From DATAEY01 sp038199035 (GTDB lineage: Bacteria; Actinomycetota; Thermoleophilia; Solirubrobacterales; Solirubrobacteraceae), in NCBI GenBank assembly GCA_038199035.1, contig JBBPZM010000047.1, forward strand, positions 16,184 to 80,183: 64,000 bases of DNA. Reading direction: 5' to 3'. The notes under the pieces were generated by a model that saw only the letters and a program-made list of their open reading frames with translations, searched no databases and was not told where the DNA came from. A program made the translations under genes and the position numbers. This document shows positions 17,373-25,533 of this stretch, piece after piece. How positions within the stretch are numbered: the first letter of the stretch is position 1; each line of letters opens with the position of its first letter.

Positions 17373-17963
17373 TCATCGCAGGACCCGCAGCCCGGCGTAC
17401 TTGCGATCGTCGCGACGCCGGCCCCGCACGAGCAGCACGGCGAGGGTGGCGACCCCGACGAGCGAGAGCGGCGGGAGCAGGAGCGCGGCCGCGGCCAGCG
17501 CCAGCGACGCCATCTCGAGGTAGACCGGCAACGCGGAGCGGGCCTCCTCGTCCAGCCGGGCGGCCACGCGCGCGAAGAAGTTGCGGGCCGCGGCCTGGGC
17601 CAGGGCGGCGCTGGCCAGGCCGCCGAGCAGTCCCGGCCACGCGGGGTGGCCCTCGTCGGCCAGCGAGCCGGCGAACTCCAGCGCCCCGAGCCCGATGGCG
17701 ATCCCGGCCAGAGCGGCGGTGAGGGTTCCCGCGTCGACCGCGGGACGACGACGCCGTCGCTCGGCCACCGTGACCACGACCAGGACCACGACGACGCCGA
17801 GGAGGAACAGCGGGCGCTCGAGGAACGCGTAGGGCGTGCCGTCGAAGTCCACGGCCCGGTCGGCGCCGGCCAGGCCGCCGGCCAGCAGCGCCGGGAGGAA
17901 GGGACGCATGCCGCACGCGGCGGCCAGGCCGATGCCCTGGCAGATGACGAGGAAGGTGGCCAT
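17373..17963 (-). CDS. DUF4126 membrane protein
   Basis: A 196-residue hydrophobic protein with about five helices and small charged loops. The N-terminal GIGLAAACGMRPFLPALLAG and the LASAALAQAAARNFFARV stretch match DUF4126 as I know it. Function unknown. Its ATG lies 18 bases from the divergent aminotransferase ATG; a TACAAC element sits five bases upstream on the minus strand. Confidence 0.8.
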   Translation of the reverse strand: MATFLVICQGIGLAAACGMRPFLPALLAGGLAGADRAVDFDGTPYAFLERPLFLLGVVVVLVVVTVAERRRRRPAVDAGTLTAALAGIAIGLGALEFAGSLADEGHPAWPGLLGGLASAALAQAAARNFFARVAARLDEEARSALPVYLEMASLALAAAALLLPPLSLVGVATLAVLLVRGRRRDDRKYAGLRVLR

Positions 17964-17981
17964 GTAGCGTTGTAGGGCGGC

Positions 17982-19508
17982 ATGACCTTAGACGACGGCC
18001 CCAGGAACCCTGGCCGGGCCGGCGAACGCTCCAGCGTGGGCGAGCGACCCCGCTCCACCTCCCGCGACCTCGAGCGCTACGCCGGGCTGTTCGCCCAGCG
18101 CACGAAGGTCATGAAGTCCTCGGCGATGCGCGACATGATGGCCATCACCGAGCGCAGCGACGTGATCTCGCTGGCCAGCGGCCAGCCGGACACCTCGACC
18201 TTCCCGGCCGAGTCCTACGCCGCGCTGATGCGCACGGTGGCGGCCCAGTCGTGCGCCAAGGCCCTCCAGTACGGGCCCACCGAGGGCCTCGACGTCGTCA
18301 AGCGCTGCATCGTCGAGGTGATGGCCGCGGAGGGGATCGAGGGGATCGACCGCGACGACCTGCTCGTGACCACCGGCGGCCAGCAGGTCATCGACCTGGT
18401 GTGCAAGACGCTGATCGATCCGGGCGACGTGATCGTGGCCGAGGCGCCCACCTACCCTGGAGCCGTCCCGGCGTTCTGCGCCTACCAGGCCGACGTCGTC
18501 CAGCTGGAGACCGACCGCGACGGGATGGCGGTGGGCCAGCTGGAGGAGATGCTCGACCGCCTCGAGGCCGAGGGGCGGCGTCCCAAGTTCATCTACACCA
18601 TCCCCAACTTCCAGAACCCCGCCGGGGTTACGATGTCGCTCGCCCGACGCCGGCAGCTGGTGGGCATCGCGCACGAGCGCGAGCTGCTGATCCTCGAGGA
18701 CAACCCCTACGGCCTCCTGCGCTACGAGGGCGATCCCCAGCCCACGCTACGCGAGCTCGACGGCGGCGAGTTCGTCATCTACCTCGGGACCTTCTCGAAG
18801 ATCCTCTCGCCGGGGATCCGCCTCGGCTGGGCCGAGGCGCCGCGGCCGGTGCTCGAGAAGATGAACGTGGGCAAGCAGGCGGCCGACCTGTGCTCCTCGT
18901 CGATGACCCAGCACTTCGTGGCCGCCTACTTCGACGAGGGCCGCTGGCGCGACTACCTGCGCTCGCTGACCGAGATCTACCGCCGCCGGCGCGACACCAT
19001 GCTCGACGCGCTGGCCGAGCACTTCCCGAGGGAGGCGCAGTGGACGCACCCCGAGGGCGGGCTGTTCATCTGGGCGACGCTGCCCGACTACATCGACACC
19101 ACCGACCTGCTGGCTCGGGCGCTGTCGGAGAACGTGGCCTTCGTCCCCGGGCGCGCGGCCTACCTCGACGGGCGGGGCGCGTCGTCGATGCGGCTGAACT
19201 TCTCCGGGGTCAGCGACGACGACATCCGCGAGGGAGTGCGGCGGGTGGGCAAGGTCGTGCGCGAGCAGGTCGGCCTGTACGGGACGCTCACTGGGGTGCG
19301 GCCGGCCCCGGCGGCCGAGCCCGAGTCCGTGCCGGCGCCCCCGCCCGCGGAGCGGGGCGTCGCCAACGTGCTGGAGCTGCGGCGGCGGCGGGCCGGCGCG
19401 CAGACCGGACAGGCCGGCGGCGCCCAGGCCGGCGGCGCCCCGGGCGAGCCGGCGGCCACGCCCGACGACCCGGCCCTGCCGGGAGGCCCGCTGGCCGGCG
19501 GGGCGTGA
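17982..19508 (+). CDS. PLP-dependent class I/II aminotransferase (LysN/MocR-catalytic type)
   Basis: A 508-residue fold-type I aminotransferase resembling 2-aminoadipate aminotransferases. Conserved segments are SLASGQPDTSTFP, LQYGPTEG, TTGGQQVIDL, IPNFQNPAGV, and the PLP lysine in GTFSKILSPGIRLGW. No GntR domain is present. The C-terminal 70 residues are a low-complexity Ala/Gly/Pro tail beyond the usual family length. The stop overlaps the GTG of the D-Ala-D-Ala ligase-like gene (GTGA), so the two are made together. Confidence 0.88.
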   Translation: MTLDDGPRNPGRAGERSSVGERPRSTSRDLERYAGLFAQRTKVMKSSAMRDMMAITERSDVISLASGQPDTSTFPAESYAALMRTVAAQSCAKALQYGPTEGLDVVKRCIVEVMAAEGIEGIDRDDLLVTTGGQQVIDLVCKTLIDPGDVIVAEAPTYPGAVPAFCAYQADVVQLETDRDGMAVGQLEEMLDRLEAEGRRPKFIYTIPNFQNPAGVTMSLARRRQLVGIAHERELLILEDNPYGLLRYEGDPQPTLRELDGGEFVIYLGTFSKILSPGIRLGWAEAPRPVLEKMNVGKQAADLCSSSMTQHFVAAYFDEGRWRDYLRSLTEIYRRRRDTMLDALAEHFPREAQWTHPEGGLFIWATLPDYIDTTDLLARALSENVAFVPGRAAYLDGRGASSMRLNFSGVSDDDIREGVRRVGKVVREQVGLYGTLTGVRPAPAAEPESVPAPPPAERGVANVLELRRRRAGAQTGQAGGAQAGGAPGEPAATPDDPALPGGPLAGGA

Positions 19509-20467
19509 GCCGCGTCGCCGTGCTCAAGGGCGGGCGCTCGCTGGAGCGCCAGGTGTCGCTGCGCTCGGGGGCGCGCGTGGAGGACGCGCTGGGCCGACTG
19601 GGGCACGAGGTGGTTCCCATCGACGTGGGGCCCGACCTGGTCGAGCGCCTGCGGTCGTCGCGGCCCGACGTCGCCTTCGTGGCGCTGCACGGACGCGACG
19701 GCGAGGACGGCACGGTGCAGGAGCTGCTCGAGGTCGTCGGCGTGCCCTACACCGCCTCGGGCGTGTCGGCCTGCATACGCTGCGCCGACAAGGTGCTGGC
19801 CAAGCACGCCATGCGCGACGCGGGGATCCCCACGCCCGACTTCTACGCCTTCAACGAGACGGCGTTCAAGGAGCTGGGAGCCGGGGGCGCGCTGCCCGAG
19901 ATCGAGCAGCGCCTGGCCTTCCCGATCGTCGTCAAGCCCGCCGGCCAGGGGTCCGCCCTGGGCATCAAGTTCGCCCGCACGCCGGCCGACCTGCCGGGGG
20001 CGCTGGTGGCGGCGTTCTCATACGACACCAAGGTGCTGCTCGAGCGCTACGTGGCGGGGCGCGACCTCGCCGTGTCGGTGGTCGACCTCGACCGCGGCCC
20101 GACCGCGCTGCCGGTGGTCGAGGCCCTGCCCCAAGGCGAGGACTTCTACGACTTCGAGGCTCGCTACGAGATCGGCGGCTCGGCCTTCGTCTGCCCGGCG
20201 CAGCTGCCCGAGGCGGTGGCCGAGCGCGCGCACGAGCTCGCGCTCGACGTCTACCGGGTGCTCGGCTGCTACGGGTTCGCCCGCGTCGACCTCATGCTCG
20301 ATCACGAGACCGAGGAGCTCGAGGTGCTCGAGGCCAACGCCATCCCGGGCCTGACCGACACGTCGCTGCTTCCCCAGGCCGCCGAGGCGTCCGGCCTCGC
20401 CTTCGACCAGCTGATCGCCCGCATCCTCGAGCTGGCCTTCGAGCGGGCGGGTGCTCCCGCGCGCTGA
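19505..20467 (+). CDS. D-alanine-D-alanine ligase family protein (first copy)
   Basis: A 320-residue ATP-grasp ligase. The N-terminal GGRSLERQVSLRSG holds the conserved Glu and Ser. The ATP-grasp lysines are in FPIVVKPAGQGSALGI, and the metal-binding end reads VLEANAIPGLTDTSLLPQ. Differences from typical Ddl include GSALG for GSSVG and LEANAIPG for the usual NTMPG. The enzyme would make D-Ala-D-Ala or another dipeptide. A more canonical Ddl lies at 51393, so this copy may be specialised. Confidence 0.82.
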   Translation: MSRVAVLKGGRSLERQVSLRSGARVEDALGRLGHEVVPIDVGPDLVERLRSSRPDVAFVALHGRDGEDGTVQELLEVVGVPYTASGVSACIRCADKVLAKHAMRDAGIPTPDFYAFNETAFKELGAGGALPEIEQRLAFPIVVKPAGQGSALGIKFARTPADLPGALVAAFSYDTKVLLERYVAGRDLAVSVVDLDRGPTALPVVEALPQGEDFYDFEARYEIGGSAFVCPAQLPEAVAERAHELALDVYRVLGCYGFARVDLMLDHETEELEVLEANAIPGLTDTSLLPQAAEASGLAFDQLIARILELAFERAGAPAR

Positions 20468-20592
20468 GCCCCTCGGTCGCGCCCGGACGTGAGCGGCGCG
20501 GCTGGCCGGCCCAGACCGACCGCCCCCTGGGCCGCCGGCGAGCGACCGTCTTCGCGGTTCAGCCCGCGTCCCGGGATCTCGGGTCGACCGGC

Positions 20593-20598
20593 TAGCCT
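20593..20598 (+). promoter_or_regulatory. -10 element of the duplicated hypothetical gene
   Basis: TAGCCT eight bases before the GTG at 20607. Confidence 0.4.
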
Positions 20599-20606
20599 TC
20601 GGCGCC

Positions 20607-21245
20607 GTGGCCCACGACGACTGGCGCGTGACCGTCGAGCTGTCGGATCCCGAGACCGGCGCGGCCGGCGCCTTGCGCGAAGCGGGTGTCGTCGGCGACG
20701 TGCGCGAGCGGCTGGGCGGCCGCGTCGCCGTGAGCCAGGACGGGCCGCGGCTGTTCGTGTACGCGGACTCGCGCGAGCAGGCCGAGGACGCGGTTCGCGC
20801 GCTGCGCCCGGCCCTCTCCGAGCACCAAGCCGACGCCCCGATCGAGCTGGCGCGGTGGCACCCGATCGAGGAGCGCTGGGAGGATCCGTCCGTCCCCCTC
20901 CCGGAGACCGAGGACGAGCGCGACGCCGAGCACGCCCGACGCGAGGCCGACGAGCGCCGGCAGTCGCGCGAGCAGGGCTATCCCGAGTGGGAGGTGCGCA
21001 TCGCCCTTCGCAGCCACGGGGACGCCCGCGACCTGGCCGAGCGCCTCGAGGCCGAGGGCGTGCCGCTGCTGCGCCGGTGGCGCTACCTGCTGGTGTTCGC
21101 CGACGCCGAGGACGACGCTCGCGAGCTGGCCGAGCGCCTGGAGCGAGAGGCGCCGGAGGGCGCGCGTCTCGAGGTCGAGCTCAACGGCGGGGCGGTGTGG
21201 CGCGACGCCAACCCGTTCGCCGTGTTCGGCGGCATGGGCGGCTGA
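20607..21245 (+). CDS. hypothetical protein with two similar alpha/beta halves
   Basis: A 212-residue soluble, acidic protein without recognisable family. Residues about 5-80 and 128-200 share the same pattern: a W-V-(T/R)-(V/I)-x-L strand, a helix, a buried GV, a short strand with R-L-(F/L)-V-(Y/F)-A-D, then an A-E-x-A-rich helix and a final strand. This suggests an internal duplication of a ferredoxin-like fold, joined by a charged linker rich in Glu and Arg. The GTG start has a TAGCCT element upstream and no Shine-Dalgarno. Confidence 0.75.
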   Translation: MAHDDWRVTVELSDPETGAAGALREAGVVGDVRERLGGRVAVSQDGPRLFVYADSREQAEDAVRALRPALSEHQADAPIELARWHPIEERWEDPSVPLPETEDERDAEHARREADERRQSREQGYPEWEVRIALRSHGDARDLAERLEAEGVPLLRRWRYLLVFADAEDDARELAERLEREAPEGARLEVELNGGAVWRDANPFAVFGGMGG

Positions 21246-21301
21246 GCCGTGATCGGGCCGCCCAGCCCCACCGGCGCGGCCGCGCTGAACGCGCGCCGCC
21301 T

Positions 21302-21790
21302 TCAGCTGTCGCCCTTGAAGTCCTCGGGCGTGACGTTCTCGAGGAAGTCCTTGAACTTCTCGACGACCTCCTCGGTGTCCTCGACCTCGTGCTCGAACTC
21401 GATGGCCGACTCGGCGATCACGTCCTCGGCGGCGAAGATCGGCGCTTCGGCGCGGACGGCGAGCGCGAGGGCGTCGCTGGGTCGGGAGTCGATCTCCAGC
21501 TCACGACCGTTGACGCTCAGGGTGATCGACGCGTAGAAGGTGTTCTCGCGCAGCTCAGTCACCGCGACCCGGGTGCAGCTCACCTCGAGCTCCGAGAGCA
21601 TGTCGGAGACCAGGTCGTGGGTCATGGGCCGCGGAGTCGACGCCCCCTGGAGCTTCATGAGGATGGCCGCCGCCTCGGGATGGCCGATCCAGATCGGCAG
21701 GAACTTGTTGGAGTCCCGAGTCTTCAACAGCACGATCGGCTGCTTGCCGACCATGTCGAAGCTGACGCCGTAGATGACCATCTCCTGCAC
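21302..21790 (-). CDS. bifunctional nuclease (BFN/DUF151) domain protein
   Basis: A 162-residue BFN-domain protein. PIVLLKTRDSNKFLPIWIG and SRPSDALALAVRAEAPIF are hallmark segments. Family members have been described as having RNase/DNase activity, and DUF151 is common in actinobacteria and Thermotoga. The C-terminal 40 residues are acidic. A TATACT -10 hexamer lies on the minus strand about 40 bases upstream. It converges with the duplicated hypothetical gene. Confidence 0.9.
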   Translation of the reverse strand: MQEMVIYGVSFDMVGKQPIVLLKTRDSNKFLPIWIGHPEAAAILMKLQGASTPRPMTHDLVSDMLSELEVSCTRVAVTELRENTFYASITLSVNGRELEIDSRPSDALALAVRAEAPIFAAEDVIAESAIEFEHEVEDTEEVVEKFKDFLENVTPEDFKGDS

Positions 21791-21864
21791 GGACGGAAGC
21801 GCTCCCTCGTGGTGGGGCCAGGCCAGAGTATAAGCCGCGCGCGACGCCGGCCCGGAGGGTCGGA

Positions 21865-21938
21865 TGGGCGATCCTGGACTCGAACCAGGGACCTCCTCCT
21901 TATCAGAGAGGCGCTCTAACCGACTGAGCTAATCGCCC
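21865..21938 (-). tRNA. tRNA-Ile (anticodon GAU)
   Basis: On the minus strand a 74-nt cloverleaf can be drawn: the acceptor arm GGGCGAT pairs with ATCGCCC (seven pairs), discriminator A, D-arm AGCTCAGTCGGTTAGAGC, anticodon loop CTGATAA with GAU, and TTCGAGT in the T-arm. The CCA tail is not encoded. It stands alone, upstream of parB, rather than in an rRNA spacer. Confidence 0.97.
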
Positions 21939-21953
21939 GCGAGGCCGGCGATT

Positions 21954-22832
21954 CTAGCGCGGGCCCGGCCGCGGACCGTCGAGCCGGGCGAGCAGCTCGA
22001 GCGCGTCTTCGAGCGACCCGAGGTCCACTGTGGCTCGGTATCCCGAGCCGTGGGGACGCACCGCCACGTCCCGGGCCAGCAGCGCTCCGAGGGACTCCGA
22101 GAGGCGCGTGACCGCCTCCTCCTGATCGGGGTGCACGGCCGGGGCGCGCGGTCGGCGATGGCTCGGGCGAACGACGCCGCGCCGGGCCTGCGCCTCGAGC
22201 TCGCGGACCGACCAGCCGCGCTCCGCGGCCTCGCGGGCCAGGCGCCGGCGCTGATCGTGGTCGGCGGTCAGCAGCAGGGCGCGGCCATGGCCCTCCGTCA
22301 AGACACCGGATTCTAGAAGAGCGAGCGCCTCGTCGGGAAGGTCGAGCAGGCGCAGGAGGTTGGAGATGGCCACGCGGCTGCGCCCGACGCGCACGCCGAC
22401 GGCCTCGCGGGTGAGCCCCAGCTCCTCGACCAGGGCCGCACAGGCCCTCGCCTGCTCGACGGGGTTGAGGTCCTCCCGCGCCATGTTCTCGATCAGGGCG
22501 AGCTCGAGCGCAGCGGCGTCGTCCGAGTCGCGAACCAGCGCCGGGACCGTCTCCAGGCCGGCGAGCTGGGCCGCCCGCCAGCGCCGCTCGCCGGCGATCA
22601 GCTCGTAGCGGCCGGCGCCGGCCGGGCGAACGAGGACGGGCTGGAGCATTCCCGTCTGGCCCAGCGAGGCGGCCAGCGAGGCCAGCGCGTCCTCGTCGAA
22701 GCGCTGCCGCGGCTGGGCGGGATTGGGCGAGATCAACTCCGGCGAGAGGCTGAGCAGCTCCTCGCCGCGCTCCGACGCCGGCGCGAGGATCGCCGCGAGC
22801 CCGCGGCCCATCCCCCGGGTCTTCTCAGCCAC
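21954..22832 (-). CDS. parB: chromosome partitioning protein ParB
   Basis: A 292-residue ParB/Spo0J protein. The CTP-binding region has AGERRWRAAQLAG and LIENMAREDLNPVEQA; a helix-turn-helix (AVGVRVGRSRVAISNLLRLL) follows and a C-terminal dimerisation domain ends it. ParB would bind parS near the origin and, with ParA, segregate it. The ATG overlaps parA by eight bases. See the split parS-like arms at 24725-24752. Confidence 0.95.
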   Translation of the reverse strand: MAEKTRGMGRGLAAILAPASERGEELLSLSPELISPNPAQPRQRFDEDALASLAASLGQTGMLQPVLVRPAGAGRYELIAGERRWRAAQLAGLETVPALVRDSDDAAALELALIENMAREDLNPVEQARACAALVEELGLTREAVGVRVGRSRVAISNLLRLLDLPDEALALLESGVLTEGHGRALLLTADHDQRRRLAREAAERGWSVRELEAQARRGVVRPSHRRPRAPAVHPDQEEAVTRLSESLGALLARDVAVRPHGSGYRATVDLGSLEDALELLARLDGPRPGPR

Positions 22833-23583
22833 GGGCCGCCACCTCCCGGGCGAAGGCGAAGTAGGCGTCGGCTCCCGAGCAGTGGGGATCGTGGTGGATC
22901 ACGGGGCGGCCGAAACTGGGCGCCTCGCTGACCCGGACGTTGCGGGGGATCACGGTCTCGAACACCAGGTGGGGAAAGTGCTCCCGGGCCTCGCGCTCCA
23001 CGTCCTGGGCCAGGCGCGTACGTCCGTCGTGCATGGTCAGCAGCATCCCGGCCACGCTGAGGCGGGGGTTGTGGTGCCGTCGCAGGAGGGCGATCGTGTC
23101 AAGGAGCCCGGCCAGGCCCTCCAGCGCGAAGTACTCGGTCTGCACGGGGACGATCACCCGATCGGCGGCGATCAGCGCGCCGATGGTCAGCGGCCCGAGG
23201 GACGGCGGGCAGTCAATGAAGCAGAGCGCGTAGCGGTCGCGCACCGGCTCGAGCACCTCGCGCAAGCGCGTCTCCGACCCCCGGATGCGCGGCAGCTCGA
23301 CGGTGGCCGCGGCCAGGTCGGGGTGCGACGGGACGATGTCGAGCCCCGACACCGCGCTGGGACGAATCGCCTCCTCGATCGTGTGCTCCTCGGAGACCAC
23401 GTCATACACGTTCGGCGACAAGTCCTTGGGCAGGCCGAGGCCCACCGTGGCGTTGCATTGAGGATCCAGGTCGATCAGCAGCGTCGCCAGACCGGCCTCG
23501 GCCACGCAGGCGGCCGAGTTGACCGCCGTCGTGGTCTTTCCCACGCCGCCCTTCTGGTTGGCGATCGCGTAGAGGGTCCCCAC
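22825..23583 (-). CDS. parA: chromosome partitioning ATPase ParA (Soj)
   Basis: A 252-residue MinD/ParA ATPase. The deviant Walker A is KGGVGKTT within IANQKGGVGKTTTAVNSAA; Walker A' is LLIDLDPQCNAT and the third motif CFIDCPPSLGPL. The frame is open for a further 384 bases upstream, but the conserved N-terminus begins at the GTG at 23583. It works with ParB in origin segregation; both belong to the left origin arm. Confidence 0.94.
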   Translation of the reverse strand: MGTLYAIANQKGGVGKTTTAVNSAACVAEAGLATLLIDLDPQCNATVGLGLPKDLSPNVYDVVSEEHTIEEAIRPSAVSGLDIVPSHPDLAAATVELPRIRGSETRLREVLEPVRDRYALCFIDCPPSLGPLTIGALIAADRVIVPVQTEYFALEGLAGLLDTIALLRRHHNPRLSVAGMLLTMHDGRTRLAQDVEREAREHFPHLVFETVIPRNVRVSEAPSFGRPVIHHDPHCSGADAYFAFAREVAARG

Positions 23584-23624
23584 CCGTTGGAAGCTAGCGC
23601 CGACGGCGGCACCGCGGGGTCGCG

Positions 23625-24359
23625 CTATGTCAACTCTGTGTGCCGCCCTGCGCTCAGCGGCCGCTTGTGCGCCATGCCGGCACGACGGGGAAAGTCCGGC
23701 GGGGTGTCGGTCACCTTCCGGTAGAGATGCAGGTGACGGTGGCGAGATGTCGAATAGGGCTGAACCGCGCGGACCTCGACCGCGTGCAGTCCGACGATGG
23801 CCGCGGCGGCCGAGCCGGCCGCCTCCTCGTCCGGGTCTCGCCTGCCCTTCCAGGCGACGAGCGCTCCACCGAGCCGCAGGAGCGGGGCGGCGTACTCGAC
23901 GAGCACCGGGAGGGGCGCGACCGCCCGCGCGGTCACCAGATCGCAGACCGCGCTCCCCTCGCTCCATTCCTCGACCCGCAGGCCGACCACGTCAGCGTTG
24001 ACGATCCCCGCCACGTCGCGCGCCCGGCTCAGGAACCGACACTTGCGCCCGACGCTCTCGATCAGCGTCATGGACATCCGGGGAAGCGCTGCGGCCAGGG
24101 CCAGACCGGGGAACCCCGGCCCCGAGCCCACGTCTGCGGCCACGCTGGCGCTGCGCACGGCCTCGAGCTCCAGGGCGACGAGGCAATCGGCGATGTGCAC
24201 GTTGACCGCCGCCGACGGCGAGCGAACGGTGGTGGGCGCGTGGGGATCGCGCTCGAGCGCTTCGAGCAGGCGGCTCAGCCGCTGGCCAGCGGCTGCCTCC
24301 AGCGAGTACCGTCGGACCAGGGCGTCCAGGGCGTCCAGGGCGTCGCTGGGCCCGTTCAC
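23625..24359 (-). CDS. rsmG: 16S rRNA (guanine527-N7)-methyltransferase RsmG
   Basis: A 244-residue SAM methyltransferase of the 16S 530 loop. The motif ADVGSGPGFPGLALAAALP is diagnostic, followed by ESVGRKCRFL and TARAVAPLPVLVEYA. A near-perfect nine-base tandem repeat near the 5' end encodes DALDALDAL. The GTG start at 24359 overlaps the previous gene's stop (GTGA). Loss-of-function alleles in other bacteria give low-level streptomycin resistance. Confidence 0.92.
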   Translation of the reverse strand: MNGPSDALDALDALVRRYSLEAAAGQRLSRLLEALERDPHAPTTVRSPSAAVNVHIADCLVALELEAVRSASVAADVGSGPGFPGLALAAALPRMSMTLIESVGRKCRFLSRARDVAGIVNADVVGLRVEEWSEGSAVCDLVTARAVAPLPVLVEYAAPLLRLGGALVAWKGRRDPDEEAAGSAAAAIVGLHAVEVRAVQPYSTSRHRHLHLYRKVTDTPPDFPRRAGMAHKRPLSAGRHTELT

Positions 24360-24718
24360 TCCGCGCGGGCCCGCAGACGGGCAATGACCGGCGCGTAGCG
24401 GGCAGACATCTCCTCGAGCCTCGCCGCGGCATAGGCGTCGAGCTCCGGGCTGAGCTCGGCCTCCAGGAGGGGAAGGAGCTCATCGACCAGCGCACGGCCG
24501 CGCACCATCCACTGGAAGTACTCGCGCTCGCCGTGCCGGTAGGGCCCGTATAGGCGGCTGCCGGGCACACGCTCCACCAGCCAGCGGAAGAGCGACTCGT
24601 GCCGCACGTGCATGCGCAGGGTGACCTGCGGTTGGCGACCGTCGCCACCGAAGGACCCTTCGCCTATGAGGACTCCAACCAGGAGCCCTCGGTCGAAGTC
24701 GCTGAGCCCACCGGTCAC
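24356..24718 (-). CDS. single-motif LAGLIDADG-like protein between jag and rsmG
   Basis: A 120-residue product if started at the GTG at 24718. It begins LSDFDRGLLVGVLIGEGSFG, where GVLIGEGSF aligns to the LAGLIDADG helix (-GLIDGEGSF), then has a beta-sheet-like ITLRMHVRHE-type segment and YGPYRHGEREYFQW. A single motif would need homodimerisation. No intron or intein is nearby. The frame stays open to 24973 (205 residues), so a longer start is possible. The stop overlaps rsmG (GTGA), so it appears to be part of the operon. Confidence 0.7.
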   Translation of the reverse strand: MTGGLSDFDRGLLVGVLIGEGSFGGDGRQPQVTLRMHVRHESLFRWLVERVPGSRLYGPYRHGEREYFQWMVRGRALVDELLPLLEAELSPELDAYAAARLEEMSARYAPVIARLRARAE

Positions 24719-24724
24719 CGGATG

Positions 24725-24752
24725 TGTTTCACCGTCAAGAAAAACGTGAAAC
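24725..24752. promoter_or_regulatory. split parS-like arms
   Basis: TGTTTCAC at 24725-24732 and GTGAAAC at 24746-24752 are the two halves of the bacterial parS consensus TGTTTCACGTGAAACA, separated by 13 A-rich bases. The segment lies about 0.9 kb upstream of parA and about 3 kb from dnaA. If the LAGLIDADG-like gene starts further upstream these bases are coding. No contiguous parS was found in the window. Confidence 0.35.
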
Positions 24753-25053
24753 CCTCGGCTGGCCCGGCATTCGACCGGCAAGGACCAAGTGGGCCGCGCA
24801 CAGGGCCCTGACGGCCGTCGGCGGAAACGGGCGCGGAGGGCTTCGGCGACAACGGAGGGAGTAACGGCTCTGGCACCAGCGGCCGCGTGGCGACGGCCGG
24901 CGACAAAGGGCGGCGGGAAGGGCCTCCGGCCAGCGGCACCGCTCAGAACCCCCTGATCATCCGCTGCTGGCACGAGGGGGGCTGCGTCGAAGCTGCGCCT
25001 GAGGCGTGTTCGGGGGGCGGACTGACGCCGGCCTTCGGACCCAGCTGCTCCGC

Positions 25054-25533
25054 TCAGCGCACGACCGGCGCGACCACGAGGTGGCGGTCGGGCTCGTCGC
25101 CCTCGCTGTAGGTCTCGACCTCCATGCGGTCGCGCAGATGCTCGTGAACGAGCCGGCGCTCGGCGGCCGGCATGGCGTCAAGGGCCACGGGGCGCCCGTA
25201 CCGGACCGCCTCACCCACGGCCCGCTCAGCCTGGCGCTCGAGCGCCGCGGCGCGGCGAGCGCGGTAGCCGGCGGCATCGACGACCACGCGCTTGCGGACC
25301 GGTATGTCGCGGTAGGCAACGCGGGCGGCAATGTGCTCGAGGGCATCGACCGTCTGGCCGTGGCGCCCGATCAGGAGCCCCATGTCCTCCCCCTCCACCT
25401 CGCCGCGCAGTGTCTCTTCGTCCTCGCTTACGGCGACGGATCCGTCCAGGCCGCAGGCGCTGACCACCCGCTCGAGCAGCTCGCGGAGGCGCTCCGCCGG
25501 CTCGGCCGGCCCAGGCGGTGGCGCCGAGCTCAC
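25054..25533 (-). CDS. jag: Jag/KhpB RNA-binding protein (KH-R3H)
   Basis: A 159-residue protein with an atypical KH domain (GLLIGRHGQTVDALEHIA, GxxG motif) followed by R3H (LDAMPAAERRLVHEHLRD). The N-terminal Jag domain of firmicutes is absent. KhpB binds RNA and affects cell elongation in Gram-positives. The start is GTG at 25533 overlapping the yidC stop (GTGA), a conserved neighbour. Confidence 0.92.
   Translation of the reverse strand: MSSAPPPGPAEPAERLRELLERVVSACGLDGSVAVSEDEETLRGEVEGEDMGLLIGRHGQTVDALEHIAARVAYRDIPVRKRVVVDAAGYRARRAAALERQAERAVGEAVRYGRPVALDAMPAAERRLVHEHLRDRMEVETYSEGDEPDRHLVVAPVVR

Noticed and set aside
23584..23967. N-terminal extension of parA
   Set aside because: It overlaps rsmG and is Arg-rich; the conserved ParA start is at 23583.
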